Source of the DNA: Cacajao melanocephalus
Lineage: Eukaryota; Chordata; Mammalia; Primates; Pitheciidae
Direction of reading: 5' to 3'
NCBI GenBank assembly: GCA_963573385.1
Contig: CAUYLG010063058.1
Span: forward strand, 21,687-85,686
Length of the DNA: 64,000 bases
Positions 13,253 through 26,160 of this stretch are shown here, piece after piece (within the stretch, counting starts at the first letter, position 1; each line of letters begins with the position of its first letter). A program made the translations under genes and the position numbers. The notes below the pieces were generated by a model. It saw only the letters and a program-made list of their open reading frames with translations, was not told where the DNA came from and did no database searches.

Positions 13253-13607
13253 CTACTAGTGTCCAGATCCATTCTGTGCTGCTGTAACAGAATAGCTGAG
13301 ACTGAATAACTTGTAATGAACAGAAATTTATTGGCTCATGGTTCTCAAGGCTGGGAAGTCCAAGATCAATGTACTGGCACCTGCTACGGGCCTTTGTGCT
13401 GTGAAATCTCATGGTGAAGGAGCAAAGAAACGGTAAGAGAGAGTGAGAAGGGGGCCACACTCACCCTTTTATAAGGAATTCACTCCATTCACGAGGGCAG
13501 ACCTCTCCTGGCCCAATCTCTTTGAGCTTCACCTCCTGACATTGTTGGATTATGGATTAAGTTTCCAATACATGCTTTTTAAAGGACACATTCAAATCAT
13601 AGCAACT
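13253..13607 (-). mobile_element. MLT1-class MaLR LTR, antisense
   Basis: 'gtgctgctgtaacagaat', 'cagaaatttattggctcatg', 'ggctgggaagtccaagatca' and 'ataaggaattcactccattc' follow the antisense MLT1 LTR order. No internal region accompanies it, so it is a solo LTR. Confidence 0.8.
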
Positions 13608-14849
13608 AGCCTTTGCACCCCTTGGGGGCTTTCCTCATAATTCTGAAATTACCTAAAATGTCAAACATGTTGCCTTTTTGTGGATATATGCTCTCAAGAG
13701 AGCTGCCATCTTTTTAAAATTATAGACTATACCACTATGTGAAACCCGTGGGAATTCATGAGATCCAGATTATTTGGTGTTAACCTTGAGTAACATTGAG
13801 TGGTAGTGACAAACAGAAGTTCTACTGGATCCTACCAGTGAACTGGCACATCTCATGTGGCCTAAAGAATCCAAGATTTCCACTTTGGGTCAAAAACCTT
13901 ATATGTCTTCTCTTGCATTTATTAGGCTTGGAATTTGTGGGCTACCTTGTCTTTTCAGAAAGAGATTCAATACAATCTCAAATCAAATAGAATCCATATG
14001 AGTCAAAATCCACCTCTGTTGCCACCTTACCCCCAATATTTATTTTTCCTATTCTGTTTCTTTCTCCCTCTTCAGTCTAGTCCTCCAGGTATCACTTTTA
14101 AGGAGTCATGATAACATGCAAGGGTCTCCTAATTCTCTTTTTAGATTCAAAAGCTGCTCAGCGATCCCAGGAACCACAGTTCTGACAGTTGATTTTTCCC
14201 TCCCCTTCTCTCCTGCAGTGGTCTCCATCTCCCTATGTGATGCAGAACTGAGGCTGAATCATTTTGCTGGTTTCCATTTGGCAATCATCCTATATTTCCC
14301 CAATGGTTTACTAAGCATTCTATAGCCTCAAGGAACTCTCCTTATTCATCTGCAAGAAGTCCATTACTGGAAGATACTGAAGCTATAGAATAATTTATAG
14401 ATACTACCAATTGGAATAACATCTGCTTTATGAATTATGAGATCTGACACTTAAAGTCTTTGGCTTGATCTGGCTAATTCTGCTAGTGAACTTAGCTTAC
14501 CCCTGACCCAGCATGAGGAACGAGATAGCAATATGAAGACAGCTTTTGGAAAATTCCACCTTGAGAAAATGAACTTCCGATTTGAAATCAACAAATATTT
14601 TCCCTTACTAATCTACCAGAGATAGAGCTGGTAGATTGGTGAGGGAAAACAAGAAGCCAATCATTGCCCTTTCAGTTGTGTAATAAAAACAGAAAGGCAA
14701 ACATCTGCATTTAACTTCTCCAAGCTTGTTGCTAATGATCTGTTTTTTTAAGAATTCTTTTTCTGGGACTCTGCTCGCAAATTTTAAAACTCTGGTATAT
14801 GCCACTATATTTACCTAGATACTTCTTTAGCGAAGCTGCTTCTTTTGAT
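13608..14849. other. No recognised feature
   Basis: Several ORFs of 60-70 codons on both strands with no motif, start context or conservation signature that I can see. Non-coding by default. Confidence 0.35.
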
Positions 14850-15490
14850 CTGGCTTGTCTTACAAAACGAAGCATTTTCATACACACTGGTGGAATTGTA
14901 AGTTAATACAACTAGGAAAGCAATTTGGCTAACCTTTAAAAATTGCTCCCTATCTCTACAAAAAGTAGAAAAATAAATTAGCCGGGTATGGTAGCACATG
15001 TCTGCAGTCCAAGCTATCAGGCAGCTGAGGTGGGAGGATCATTAGAGCCCAGAAGGTAAAAGCTACAGTGAGCTGTGATCATTCCACTGCACTCCAGCCT
15101 GGGCAACAGAGTGAGACTTTGTCTTAAGGAAAAAAAAAGTAGTTTTCATCCCATTTTGCTCTTTGATTCAGAGCCTGAAACTCTAGGCGTATATTAAAAA
15201 CAAAAAAACAAAAATATATAGGTAAAGATTTATTTTCAAAGTTATTTATAAGTAGCTTTTACTACTTAAAATAGTGGGGAAAAAAAGCCCCCAAAAGAAG
15301 ACTGATTAAGAAAGCATATGATCCCTAAATGGAATAATCTGCATTAATTAAGTCAAAGATTGTCACGGCATTTTTAATGGGATAGGGAAATGCTTATGGT
15401 ATAATGCTAAAAAAATAAAAACTCTGAAGCTTAAATATCTTCAATCACCTATATCAAAAAAAGCATGAAATATTTTACAATGTTGAACTA
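14850..15490 (+). mobile_element. L1ME-type 3' end, interrupted by Alu
   Basis: Late ORF2 text ('cactggtggaattgtaagtt', 'aaagcaatttggctaa') precedes the Alu. After it come the AT-rich 3' UTR phrases around 15220-15420 (for example 'gggaaatgcttatggtataa'). Confidence 0.65.
14944..15138 (+). mobile_element. 5'-truncated AluJ
   Basis: Begins in the middle of the left monomer ('tatctctacaaaaagta') and runs through the right monomer to a short A tail. The 'ggaggatcattagagcccag' form is AluJ-like. Confidence 0.9.
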
Positions 15491-15517
15491 TATTAAATAA
15501 AATGTATAGGAGGGCAC

Positions 15518-15945
15518 TGATTTGAATTGAGCTTCTGCACTAGACCTCAATAGACCAAACCTAAATGGAGTCACTCCTGCTAAAGTTTCATATCACAAAA
15601 CTAAAAGTAAATTGTGTATCTGATATTCTAAAAAATCAGGAAACAAAAGTACTAGCCAAATTCCTAAATAGGCCAGTCTTAGCCAGAATGATAAGGAAGT
15701 CCCTTCTACTTTAACACAAAGAAAGTAACTGAAGTAACCTCACATTAACCTATTCTTTGTATTATCCTGATGTTTCTTTGCTCCTGTTCAAGCTACCTTA
15801 TAAAAAAGCAACTGTTCTGCCATGCCCACTATAGCACCCCTGTATTTTTAGATGAGATGCTACCCAAATTATGAACTGCAAATAAAAGCTAATTAGATCA
15901 TTTAAACTAAATTTGTTGAAATTTTATCTTCTGACAACTACAACC
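15518..15945 (+). mobile_element. Probable solo ERV LTR, sense
   Basis: A balanced-composition block in AT-rich surroundings has a TATA-like 'tataaaaaa' at 15799-15807, followed about 80 bases later by AATAAA at 15881-15886, the usual U3-R spacing. Phrases such as 'atggagtcactcctgctaaa' and 'tattctttgtattatcctga' resemble class I LTRs I remember, but I cannot name the family, and the target duplication is unclear. Confidence 0.5.
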
Positions 15946-16574
15946 ACAGTTGCTACTAGGCTGTGAGATTACAGATAATTTTTTTTCTGCTTCTTTACTC
16001 ATTTCAGTGTTTTCGATAATTTTGAAAATGAGTGTGTATAATTATGTCAATTCAGTTTAAAAAAAATAAATCACTAAGAGGAGAAGGAATTTACAAAGGC
16101 ACAGACCAAAGTTATGTCTCTTCAGAGCTCACAGGAAATACGTGAATTGCAAAGAAAGTTTCCTTAAGGGAACAGCAGGATGGGGCATGACCCCGAGAGA
16201 TGGACAAGGAAGAGACACAAACGGAAATGAGGGCAAAACCTTTCACTGAACTTGCCTCAGGATAAGGCACCAATCCAGTTATTTATGCATCCTTTGTAAC
16301 TGCTGTCTAAACCACTTGTCTACACCTAGAAAAGATATATTTTTCCTTACAGTGTGGTGTCACTAAGGGCATAACTTGAATTATAGGAGTAAACTATTTT
16401 AAATATTTCCTAGAAAGTTTCCTCCTAAAAATATCTCCCATCAGCCTCCAGAGGCATGATCAATAAACTGTGTTTATTTAAAATGATGGTAAGAGGATAA
16501 CAATGACATAAAGGCAAAGCTTAGTTTAACAGTACTTTGCTAAGATCATTACTGATTCGTTTTTGGGTGGTAAT
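15946..16574. other. No recognised feature
   Basis: AT-rich unique-looking sequence on both strands without ORFs or repeats I can name. Confidence 0.35.
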
Positions 16575-16740
16575 GCCAGAGTAACATTAGAGATGATCTA
16601 ATCCAACTTTCTCATTTTATAGGTATGAAACAGAGACCCAGAGATATGAGAAAACTTTGCATTTGACTTGGCAACTGAAACTCTAGTCTTTGTCTACAAG
16701 TTCAAAATGTCTTTCCATAATGTTATGCCATCCCTACCAT
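16575..16740 (-). mobile_element. MIR SINE, antisense
   Basis: 'ctcattttataggtatgaaa' and 'cagagacccagagatatgag' match the antisense MIR core. Confidence 0.7.
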
Positions 16741-17054
16741 TCTAGAGGAATGACTCATTAATCACACAGAGAGGGTAAGCTCAGCTACTGCTTTATACAG
16801 TGAAACAGTCAATTCCTTCTCCCACCACTTAGCAAAACTCTTGAGGCTCTGCTTTACTAATCCATATTCTGTTCTTTACTTAGAAAACAAATCTATTATT
16901 AGAAAGTAAGTTTATTGTTTGCCAAGCAGAATTAAATATCCATCACAGTTATCTTTAAAAAAATGAGCTTATATCTATACATTCAAATCATTTTGGTTGT
17001 TTGAACAGAGCATGCTTTTACATTTAGCATATTCTGATGGCCACTCATAATGGC

Positions 17055-17228
17055 AATAGCTAACACACAGTGAAGAAAACTAACCCTTGCTGACTCCATT
17101 CTAAATGCTTTATAAGGATTATCTCATTTAGTTATGCCAATAGCCCACTAGACAGATACTATCATAGGAAAAATGGGGAAAGTGAATGAATTCATTGAAA
17201 ACACCCAGGTAGACCTGCGATCCTAATC
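17055..17228 (-). mobile_element. MIR SINE, antisense
   Basis: 'aatgctttataaggattatc' plus 'tcatttagttatgcc' and 'gatactatcataggaaaaat' follow the antisense MIR 3' half and core. Confidence 0.7.
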
Positions 17229-17230
17229 CA

Positions 17231-17402
17231 GGTATGTTGTGGGTGGCTGGCCTGTGTATTGTAGAATGTTGGGCACCATTCCTGGCCTTTACACACAAGA
17301 TGCTAAGTAGCACCTTCACACCAATTATGACACTGAAAACCATCTCCGGCATTGCCAGATGTATTCTGGGGATCAGAATTATCCAGGTTGAGAATTTCTG
17401 CA
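17231..17402 (-). mobile_element. MER5A hAT-Charlie DNA transposon, truncated
   Basis: 'ttgtagaatgttgggcacca', 'acacaagatgctaagtagca' and the end 'ggttgagaatttctgca' match MER5A read from its inner part to one terminal inverted repeat. The other end is missing and is replaced by MIR sequence. Non-autonomous, with no coding. Confidence 0.85.
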
Positions 17403-17589
17403 GTAGGCAAGTAGCCTAGTCTGACATTGTTTTTTTCTCTGCAGAATGTCACTAAGCCAATCAAGTCAAAGATTTGCTTTTTTATGTAATAAAGGGAAAC
17501 ACAACATCCCTGTAAAGCAACATTTTATAGACAGAAAATACCACATGATGGAAATAGCATTAGAGTTATCATTGAAAAGTCTGTCCTTA

Positions 17590-17675
17590 AGGCCAAGTTC
17601 TATTACCTAATGACTATATGACCTTGAATAAATCACTTCTTTGAGCTTCAGTTTTCATCTTCCAAATAGGTGTTT
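17590..17675 (+). mobile_element. MIR SINE fragment
   Basis: 'actatatgaccttgaataaa' and 'gagcttcagttttcatctt' match the sense MIR core. Confidence 0.65.
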
Positions 17676-17704
17676 CTTAACTAGAAATAACTTCTCCAAT
17701 TCAA

Positions 17705-17830
17705 ATGGTGGAGGTTTTAAGAGCATGAGGTTTGAAGACCTAGATTTGAATCTTGCTTCAGGCTCTTTCTGTCCCTTACTTCAGACAAGTTTCTTTACAT
17801 CTCCTCACCTCCTTATTCGCATCTGTGTGC
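17705..17830 (+). mobile_element. Second MIR SINE fragment
   Basis: 'gttttaagagcatgaggttt' followed by 'gatttgaatcttgcttcagg' matches the sense MIR 5' half. It restarts upstream of the copy at 17590, so it is a separate insertion. Confidence 0.6.
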
Positions 17831-17959
17831 TGGAGAGACTGACACCTCTACTATGGGATCTCTCTATCTTCATTCTCCAACTGCCCACTGAATATCTCTA
17901 CCTCAGGTCCTAGGGCACTTCAAACTCATTTGTGGTTACCTAAAGATCCTTCTCTCATC

Positions 17960-18600
17960 CAGATACTTTTTAAGTAGTCCTTGATCCTGCTCACTCTTCC
18001 TTAGATCCTAATTCCAATTGATTGTAATGTTTTGTTTACTGTCAGTTCGTTCTCTATGCTGTTGTCCTATGACAATGGAAACCTTGGCTCTCTACTGTTA
18101 TTGGGATGAAAACCAAACTCCTTATAATGACCTATAAAATGTATACATTATATACATGTAAAATGTATACACTAGACATTTATTAATACAAACATCCGGC
18201 CTCAAACTTGTTTTCCAGCTTCATGTACCATGGTGCCCTTACCTCTCCCCCTCAATTTTTACTCAGCCACACTGAATTTCTCTCTGCTCTCAAACCTCAT
18301 TAAGCTTTTCATACTTCTTTAGCTTTTAACAATCTATTTCCTGCCTGAAATGCTACCCTCTTCTTCACCTTATTAGCTCCCACCTACCTTTTAAGGTTCA
18401 ATTCATACATTACTCCTCCAAGAAAGTGACCTTAAACCATCCCAGTCAGATTTCTTCATTCTTCCATATTGTTTGTGCATTTTTCCACAGTTTTTTGGGG
18501 TATCTTTAGAACAGCTTTCATCACAATATTTTGTCACCCTTTAATTCCACTTTAATCTCCCTTACTTCATCGTTTCATGATATTTGTAAAGATATTACAA
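17960..18600 (+). mobile_element. L2 LINE, ORF2 3' part
   Basis: Sense L2 order: 'cctcaaacttg', 'tctgctctcaaacctcatt', 'cctgcctgaaatgctaccct', 'ttttaaggttcaattcatac', 'ctccaagaaagtgacctta'. Diverged, with a short TA-rich duplication near 18135-18170. Confidence 0.65.
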
Positions 18601-18669
18601 TGTAAAGTTTTAGTTGCCTTCCTAGAATCCAATTCCCCGTTTTTAAAAGCACCATGATTTTCTTTTAGA

Positions 18670-19165
18670 CATCCATCTCTCCTGCACACAGCTTCAGGGA
18701 AAGCTAATTCCAACTGTACTTATGCTGGAGGTATGAAAGGTGTAAAGATAACAAAATTCTTCATGACACAGATTACTTGGGTAATCTAGGCCCAAGTTGA
18801 CTAGAACAGGACACTCCCTGGTTATAGACATAATGGCAAGAATGTTTGCCAGGAAAGGTATTTCCTCACCCTTGAGAGAAATTCCGGAAGAAATGTGCTC
18901 ACTCTTCCTCTGGATGTTGCTATATACGCACATATGGCCTTACATGGTCATCATCTTACCACCTTGAGGTATGAACCGTGATATGAAGGAGGGCAGAGTT
19001 GAGAACATTGTAGAGAAACGAATCTTGATCCCTGATTAAACAACTCCTGACCTCCAGCCTGCTTTGGGACTTTTTAGTTACATAAGCAAAAAAAATCCTC
19101 TGTAGTGTTTCAGTCTGTATGGGTTAAATTTCTGTTACTCCAGACCAAGTGCATCCTACAAGTCT
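18670..19165 (+). mobile_element. Ancient LTR-like repeat, family uncertain
   Basis: 'aggacactccctggttatag', 'ttttagttacataagc' and 'taaatttctgttactccaga' occur in an order I remember from a common mammalian LTR-type repeat ending '..ctgtcacttgcaacc..'. Heavily decayed. Confidence 0.4.
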
Positions 19166-19314
19166 AACATATCTCAACCACAGCACTGGGGTTCACATCT
19201 GTCTCATGGCTAGTACCCAAAACATGCTCCAATAAATGGCTAAATCAGTGGTTACTATTCCATAATTTAAGTCATTTAAATCTCAAACTGGATCTTATGG
19301 TTTTTTTTATTGCA

Positions 19315-19797
19315 GTGTTAGTTTACTGTTATTGTTATAACAAATTACTACAAACTTGTTGGATTAAAAATACACATTAATTTTCTTACCGTTCTAGAGA
19401 ACGAAAGTCTGAAATCAGTTTAACTGGGCTTAAGTCAAGTTGTCGACAAGATTGATTCCTGCTGGAGATTTGAGGGAAGAATTTGTTTCCTTGCCTATTC
19501 TGGCTTTTGGAGGCTGCCTCCACTCCTTGGCTTACAACTCCTCTATCGAATCACTTCATCTTGTTTTTGTTGTCACATCTCCTACTTCCCTTTCTGTAGT
19601 AAAATCATCCTCTGACTCTCGAATGAAGACACTCATGATTACATTTAGAACCTGCTCAGTTAATCAGGATAATCATCCCTTCTCAAGATGCTTAACTTCG
19701 TCACATCTGCCAAGTCCCCTTTGCCATGTAAGTCACGATTCACAGGTTCCCAAGACTAGGGCCTGAATTTCATTAGAGGTCGCTAGTTAGCCTACCA
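19315..19797 (-). mobile_element. MLT1-class MaLR LTR, antisense
   Basis: 'ttgttataacaaattactac', 'tttggaggctgcctccactc', 'ctcaagatgcttaacttcgt' and 'ccctttgccatgtaagtcac' follow the antisense MLT1B/C-like LTR from end to end. No internal sequence is present. Confidence 0.8.
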
Positions 19798-19854
19798 CTA
19801 TTATCTAATTTAAATCATAAAATTAATGAAAATCAGGCATCTTAAGAGCTTAAA

Positions 19855-20010
19855 AATATCTGATAGATAACTTCTAATATCTTTATTTTAAAGATGTAGA
19901 GGCCAAGACCCAATGAGGTGACTTATTCAAGGTCACGTAAAGATAACTAGAAACAAGACCTTCTGAGTCTAAGATGTACCCTTGCAAGTCAGCCATGTTC
20001 TATTGCAATT
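19855..20010 (-). mobile_element. MIR SINE, antisense
   Basis: 'tttaaagatgtagaggccaa' then 'gacttattcaaggtcacgta' matches the antisense MIR core. Confidence 0.6.
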
Positions 20011-21034
20011 TAATGTGTAACCTGTAAAACATGTTATCATAAAAATTTATTGTTTAAACCGAAGAAGGTTACAGAAACTTGCCAAAATAAGCCCCCCCCA
20101 AAAAAAATCTCAAATCCCAATAGTTTAAATTATTCCTAACCTCTCCAGAAGTCTGACTCAGACTAGCTTCTGGATTGCTTTGTATTTTTATACTGATAAT
20201 TTCTCCAGTAATGTTGCATACATTTTCTAGTTTTCACCAACTCAGTCAGTAACAGCCTGAGAATCCCATTACACAACATACTGAATAGGGCCAAAGTAAT
20301 TTCATCATCCTATATTCTTCCTGTTTTGTTTATTTCCGCTTGAATGTCCATGGGGCATAATGATGTTCCCCATCGCAGTAAATCTGTTTCAAATGGACTG
20401 AGCCACTCTAGATCCTTTAGCTACTTCAAAGTACACCATCTTTTCAAACATACTGATCTACCACCATTGCACGTCTTTTGAAAAATTTTGTTTAGAATGC
20501 CTGGTAAACAGAGCTGTGATTTTCTCCATAATTACACCATTAGACTTCATTTTCTACAAATATATCGTCTTGTAGCAAATCATTTGTGCCATATTTAAAC
20601 TTGAGTCAGCATCAAGGTATGTGATGGGTGATGTTATTCATCTCAAAAATGAATGAGCTGTTTTCCTCAATTATGTTCTGAGCTTGTTACATGCTGTTTT
20701 AAACTAGTATCATCACACAGTCTCTCTTAGTAATTACTGGCTAGTCAAAATGCATAGTTCAACGAATTATTTGAAAACAAATCAATATTAGCTAGGCAAA
20801 TGTTATTATTCTAACAAGTCAATTTTTCCTTATATTAAACAACTTCCAAAAGTATGCTGTGACATGGTAAACTTTTCTCATCTTGATTAATCATCCCTGA
20901 TGGACCTCTAAAACAATTTGCATGGAAAATTTTCAGCAAAATTTTCATGACAGATGCCAAATTCACCTTTTTTTTCTTCCTACAGATACGGAGGCAGCAA
21001 AAATGGTAATAAAAATAGATAATTTCTTAAAAGC
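20011..21034. other. No recognised feature
   Basis: Unique-looking sequence with a C run/A run at 20092-20107. No ORF or repeat that I can name. Confidence 0.35.
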
Positions 21035-21192
21035 CTAGTGCCTACTATGACCACTGCAAGGGTAATCAAACTCATCATTATATTTAATCCTCACAATATT
21101 CCTATAGAGTGAATGTCATTTCCATCTGATGGAAGAGACAACTCAGGCTTCTTAGACTTATGGAGCTAGCCCACGGTAATTGTACCAGTTAC
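21035..21192 (-). mobile_element. MIR SINE, antisense
   Basis: 'tatttaatcctcacaatatt', 'cctatagagtgaatgtcatt' and 'gagacaactcaggcttctta' match antisense MIR. Confidence 0.65.
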
Positions 21193-21194
21193 TT

Positions 21195-21600
21195 ACTTAT
21201 ATATAATCAGTAATCTCTAAACCTAGTGGTTTAAAACAACCATTTTTCACTTTTTACAGTTCCGTGGGTTGGCTGGATGGTTTTTCTGCTGCTTCTCCAG
21301 GTACCCTAACATGGATAAATGCTGCTGGAGGAGGGCTCAGCTGAGACAGCTGAGATGGCTGGATGGCTCTCTCCTTAGGGTCTTTCAACCTCAAAGAAGC
21401 AAGCTCAGGCTGTACTTCTTCACAGGGTAAAGGCAGGACAAGCCCCAGTATTCAAGTGCTCATCAATTTCTGTTTGAGTCACATTTGCCAGTGTCTCATT
21501 GGCCTAAGCAAAATTCAATGTGTAGGGGAAGATGCACTAGTGTGAGGATCCTAGGAGCTGTGATTCATCAAGTGCATTTGCTGAACAAGGAACCACAAGT
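21195..21600 (-). mobile_element. MLT1-class LTR, antisense, diverged
   Basis: 'acctagtggtttaaaacaac', 'ttccgtgggttggctggatg' and 'gtctcattggcctaagcaaa' match a recalled antisense MaLR LTR layout. Confidence 0.5.
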
Positions 21601-22504
21601 GCAAGCTAGTAACAGAAAGAACTAACATTCTGGAGCCCTTTCCAGACGCATGGAAATATAAAAGTGATCCATTATATGATAATCTCAGTGTTAAAATGAA
21701 CAATATTAGACTCTTAATTTTGGAATGAAGCTTTCTCTTTGATGATTTTCAGAGCATAGGTAAATATGAAAGAAATTTGAATTTATAATTTTACTGCTCT
21801 ATGGTTTCAGCAGAACATTTTCTTCTATTAGGTATACTTCTCAGCAAAAATGATTAAGTTCTGAGAAACTTGTAGTTGTCTTTCTCTCATAGGGGAGTTT
21901 TGAGTCTATATCTCCAACTGGCCATCCACATTAATATGTTCTGAAACGCTCAGTGACTAAGCTAGGGCTGTTTTGCATTAAATTAGCCTCTCAGATACTC
22001 CTTACCAGGCCTCAATCTCTTCTGAAACTCATAAAACCATAATGCATCACCTTCCTTCAAAAGTCCCATTAGATACTGACTTGGGAGAGGTAAACAACAT
22101 TTTGTTCAATCTTGACTTTCCCTGCAGAACTACTCAAGTATGCCAAACCCAGTCTACTTACCCTTGGCAGCTGCAAAGTCAGGTCAAGGAGAAGCCATGT
22201 GCTCTATATTTGAGCTTAGCAGTTTCAAGAGAAATAATAGCATTCACCTGGGAAAGCAGGACACCTCAGTGAGCCCTTCACTAGGGAGGGGAGAAGGGAA
22301 AAGCATGGAGAAGACCCCTGGAATGACACACTTCATCATGGAATCCTGCAGCAAGAAGAAATCTAAGAGATCATCCAGTCTAAATATGCTAAATAAATGT
22401 AATTTCAAGTACCACTTTCTTTTTGCTGTAAAACTGTGTTGAGAAGATTTTAAGAAGTAGATATCCAGGATTCATTTGCAATATGTAGACATGAAACTAG
22501 AGAT
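21601..22504. other. No recognised feature
   Basis: Unique-looking. Overlapping plus-strand ORFs of 76 and 100 codons (22042-22442) share the same DNA in different frames and carry no motif. Confidence 0.35.
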
Positions 22505-22640
22505 TCACGTCTATGTGCTAAGCATTCACCATCTCTAATTAATCTAATTCTCCAATATTATAGAAGAAAATATATATAAGAAGTGGCTGGTTCAAGTAAG
22601 TACTCAAAGTCAGTAAGTGACATAGGTGGAAAAAATGGTA
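22505..22640 (-). mobile_element. MIR SINE, antisense
   Basis: 'tatgtgctaagcattcacca' then 'agtggctggttcaagtaagt' matches antisense MIR. Confidence 0.55.
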
Positions 22641-23489
22641 GATAACTCACTTGGTTTCCCAATTTGGAACCCGTTCTGTACCATATGACAGCTATATTAC
22701 ATAGCAGCAATGACAATTTTGGCTTCCTCTCCTACCCAGTATTCTCCAAAATGTCTCTGTATGAGATTGTTGTGGTTTTTCACACGGTTTTCATAAGATG
22801 GTTTTTCACCATCTTGCTTTCCCTTTCTCAAGGCAATTGTAAAATTGCTCAGCCCTTCCATTTCCCTCTTAGACCTAGCCCACCATCAGCAGAGAGTGAC
22901 TCTGAGCAAAGCTACATTCCACAGAAAAGAACACAGTCCTGTTCACCAACAGCTGATGGGAACAGCCAGGATCATCTTGGTCACCACAGTGATCTTTTGT
23001 TAAGGCACATTTGCCATGATTAGGTAAGGCTTTGGAGTGTTTTATGAATATTCTTTATTTCCTTGTATCTGAGTTGAAAGTGCTTATAAGGTATATACTA
23101 GAATCATGGCAGCAAATGCTTCTGGAGGGGGGTTTGGAAGGGAAGGAGGAATAAGTGGTGGAAACATCAAGCTGATACATAATCATTCCTTTCCCTCTCT
23201 TCCTCACCCCCAACATTTTATCCTGTATTAAAATACATGCTATGTTAGAATTAGCCATCATTTTCCTCTACTATTCTATTTTTTTGAAATAGTTCACATG
23301 AAAGGTAAAACAATACTTAAAGAAAACATTTAGATAATATTAAAAGCAATGCTGACAAAGGGGACAATGATCAAAACCATGGAACATATTGAGAAGGGTG
23401 TCAGCATGGGGATGCAGCAGTAGGGAGGAGGCATGATTTTCAATGTGAAGAGAAATTCGTGCAGTATGATCTGTCCTTGACTTGCTCAC
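22641..23489. other. No recognised feature
   Basis: A 119-codon plus-strand ORF at 22664-23023 has no recognisable domain and no detectable coding bias by eye; I treat it as chance. Confidence 0.35.
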
Positions 23490-23757
23490 ACACAATCCCA
23501 TCTCTTACCTTCCCCTCTCCTTGTTCACTCCACTCCAGACACACCAGCCTCTGTACCATTCCTGCGGCAAATGAAGACCACTTCTACGAAATATTGCTCC
23601 TTGTGTCTGGGGCACCTTTTCCCCAGACAGCAGCATGACTCACTCCCTCCCCTCCTTTGGTTCTCAGTTCAAATGTTACTTCAACAATGAGGCCTTCTCC
23701 AATGTCCCTCTGTAAACAAGAACCCTCCTTGCCTTCCCTGTCCTCCCTGCTGGCTAA

Positions 23758-24074
<317 letters not shown>

Positions 24075-24130
24075 TAAATAATCTGTTTCCTGCTACTAAA
24101 CAGTAAGCTCCAAAGGCACAGGGATCTTTG

Positions 24131-24352
24131 CCTTTTTTTTTTTTTTTTTTTTTTGAGACAGAGTCTTGCTCTGTCGCCCAGGCTGTAGTGCAGTGGCACG
24201 ATCTTGGCTCACAGGCATCCTCCACCACCCGGGCTCAAGTGATTCCCCTGCCTCAGCCTCCTGAGTAGCCGGGACTACAGGCGCAGGCCACCACGCCCAG
24301 CTAATTTGATTGTATTTTAGTGGAGATGGGGTTTCACCATGTTGGCCAGGAT
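24131..24352 (-). mobile_element. AluS, antisense, 5'-truncated
   Basis: A T21 tail, then 'gagacagagtcttgctctgt' through 'gtttcaccatgttggccagg', stopping before the left-monomer start; a 7-G run marks the junction. Confidence 0.95.
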
Positions 24353-24405
24353 GGGGGGGCCTTTGTCTTTTGTGTGTGTTGCTGTACCCTGCCAGTTGCA
24401 CATAG

Positions 24406-25059
24406 GAGAAATCTAATGAGAAGACCAGGAAAAGCGGTGGGGAAGAAATAGAGTTTGAATCTGTAAGAGCATTATCAATATCTAAAGTCTGATGTCAATT
24501 TAAGAGAGAGCTGGGAGTTTGTGTGATATTTTAAAGTCAAAGCCCAGGAAAAGAGCTCTGGATGAAACTTGTTCAAAGTTATAGGTGGTTCCACAAGCTC
24601 AAGGGCTTTTCGAAACTGCAGAACATCAAGGAGCGAGGATGGTGGCAAGTCTGCACATCACTGCTGCTAAGGAGTCGCCCTTCCCACTTCTGGAGGGCAT
24701 CAGGTTACAGGAGAGAGACCCCCCCTATCAGTGTAAATGAAACTCTTCTATTTTGCAAAAAGAATGCCTATCATAATATGTCTACCAGCAAGGAAGAGGA
24801 AATAATCCCTACTATTCAAGTTACAGAGGGCTGATTCAGACTCATATTTGGAGGCGATGCCTCTGGAGATTGCAAAGTCAGACTCCTCTTAATCACTTTG
24901 AACATACAAGAAGGTTACTATGAACAAAACTTTTAGAAATTCAACATGTTCAAAAATTGTAGAGCTTCTACAATATAAAAGACTGTTAGAGATGAAAGGA
25001 AGCAATTGAGATCAGAGAAGAATATAGAGTTGAAGAAACAAAAATAATAAATAACCAAT
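24406..25059. other. No recognised feature
   Basis: Unique-looking sequence with a 90-codon chance ORF at 24562-24834. Confidence 0.35.
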
Positions 25060-25275
25060 ATTGATCAAATACTGTGTGCAAGGCCCTAGAAAACATTATC
25101 TAATTTAATCTTCACAACAATTAGTATATAGAGTATACTAGAAAGTAGAATTCTGCTCCCATTTTATGAATAAAGACATAGATTCACTGTGACTAAGAAA
25201 ATAAGCCCAGTCACAATAGCTGGTAAAGGGCAGTAACAGAGTATTAACCTGGCAATCTGTTTCCAAACAATGATC
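25060..25275 (-). mobile_element. MIR SINE, antisense
   Basis: 'atctaatttaatcttcacaa' plus 'cccattttatgaataaagac' match antisense MIR. Confidence 0.65.
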
Positions 25276-25339
25276 TAGTCCTAAGTTCCACAGAAAGAAG
25301 CTGTGCTTTCTCCAAGAAGCTCATCATTTATTCTTTGAT

Positions 25340-25510
25340 GCATTAACTGATGCATCCATTGATGCATTCATTCATTCAAGAAGTATTTACTTATCATCCA
25401 CTATGTACTGTTTCATGCGGGAGAATAACGAGACAGATGGCCCCTACCCTCATGAAGGTTCTATTTGAAAGAGGAAAGACAGCAAGCCAAAACACTAAGA
25501 AAAACAAGGT
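25340..25510 (-). mobile_element. L2 LINE 3' end, antisense
   Basis: 'gcattcattcattcaagaag', 'tatttacttatcatccacta' and 'cctaccctcatgaaggttct' match antisense L2 termini. Confidence 0.7.
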
Positions 25511-26034
25511 ACAACTTCAGATGATAAAAAGTGCTAAGAAAAGTGTGTTATGTAGTTCAGTTTTCTCTCCACTTTATAATTTTTTTTCTGTGTTCCTGAG
25601 AAAATAACCCATAAGAAGGCCCAGAAGAAAATGCCTGCAGCCCCTGGCATTGAATTTTCAGTGCTTTCCACCCACTCTAACTTCCCTGCATTCTGCCCCA
25701 GAACCAAGCACTGGCATATCACAGCTGCAAAAGCTTACAAGGACCACAGGAGGCCACAGAGAAAGCCAAGTGGGAGACTGAACAAATCATCCAGATAATT
25801 TGGGCAGAAATATGTCCTGCTGGAGCCTGAATATTTGGCTAAAGTACATATTTTGACAAATGATTTTGGTAATTATTCAAGCCTTGGTTTTGTTTTGGAA
25901 ATTTTCTGTTCTAGAGATAAGGACATGCATGTCAGTTTCTTTTATGAGTGGGGCCACGGTACGGATACCAGAAATGGATTTCTGAGTAAGCCCCTAAACT
26001 TCTCATGCCTAGGATTAGTTATAATTAAGATAAT
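25511..26034. other. No recognised feature
   Basis: Unique-looking. Nothing supportable on either strand. Confidence 0.35.
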
Positions 26035-26160
26035 TTATTCATTTATCCAACAAATATCTAGTATCTACTATATACAGAAAACACTATGTTATGTACCAGG
26101 TAAAAACAGGAATTAACAGGACTAATTTGCAGGACAAATACAAATAAACAAGGAATAATG
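26035..26160 (-). mobile_element. L2 LINE 3' end, antisense
   Basis: 'attcatttatccaacaaata' then 'atgttatgtaccaggtaaaa' matches the antisense L2 3' end. Confidence 0.6.

Noticed and set aside
22664..23023. 119-codon ORF as a candidate exon
   Set aside because: No domain, no convincing splice signals around it, and no repeat of the frame nearby. Conservation would be needed to reopen it.
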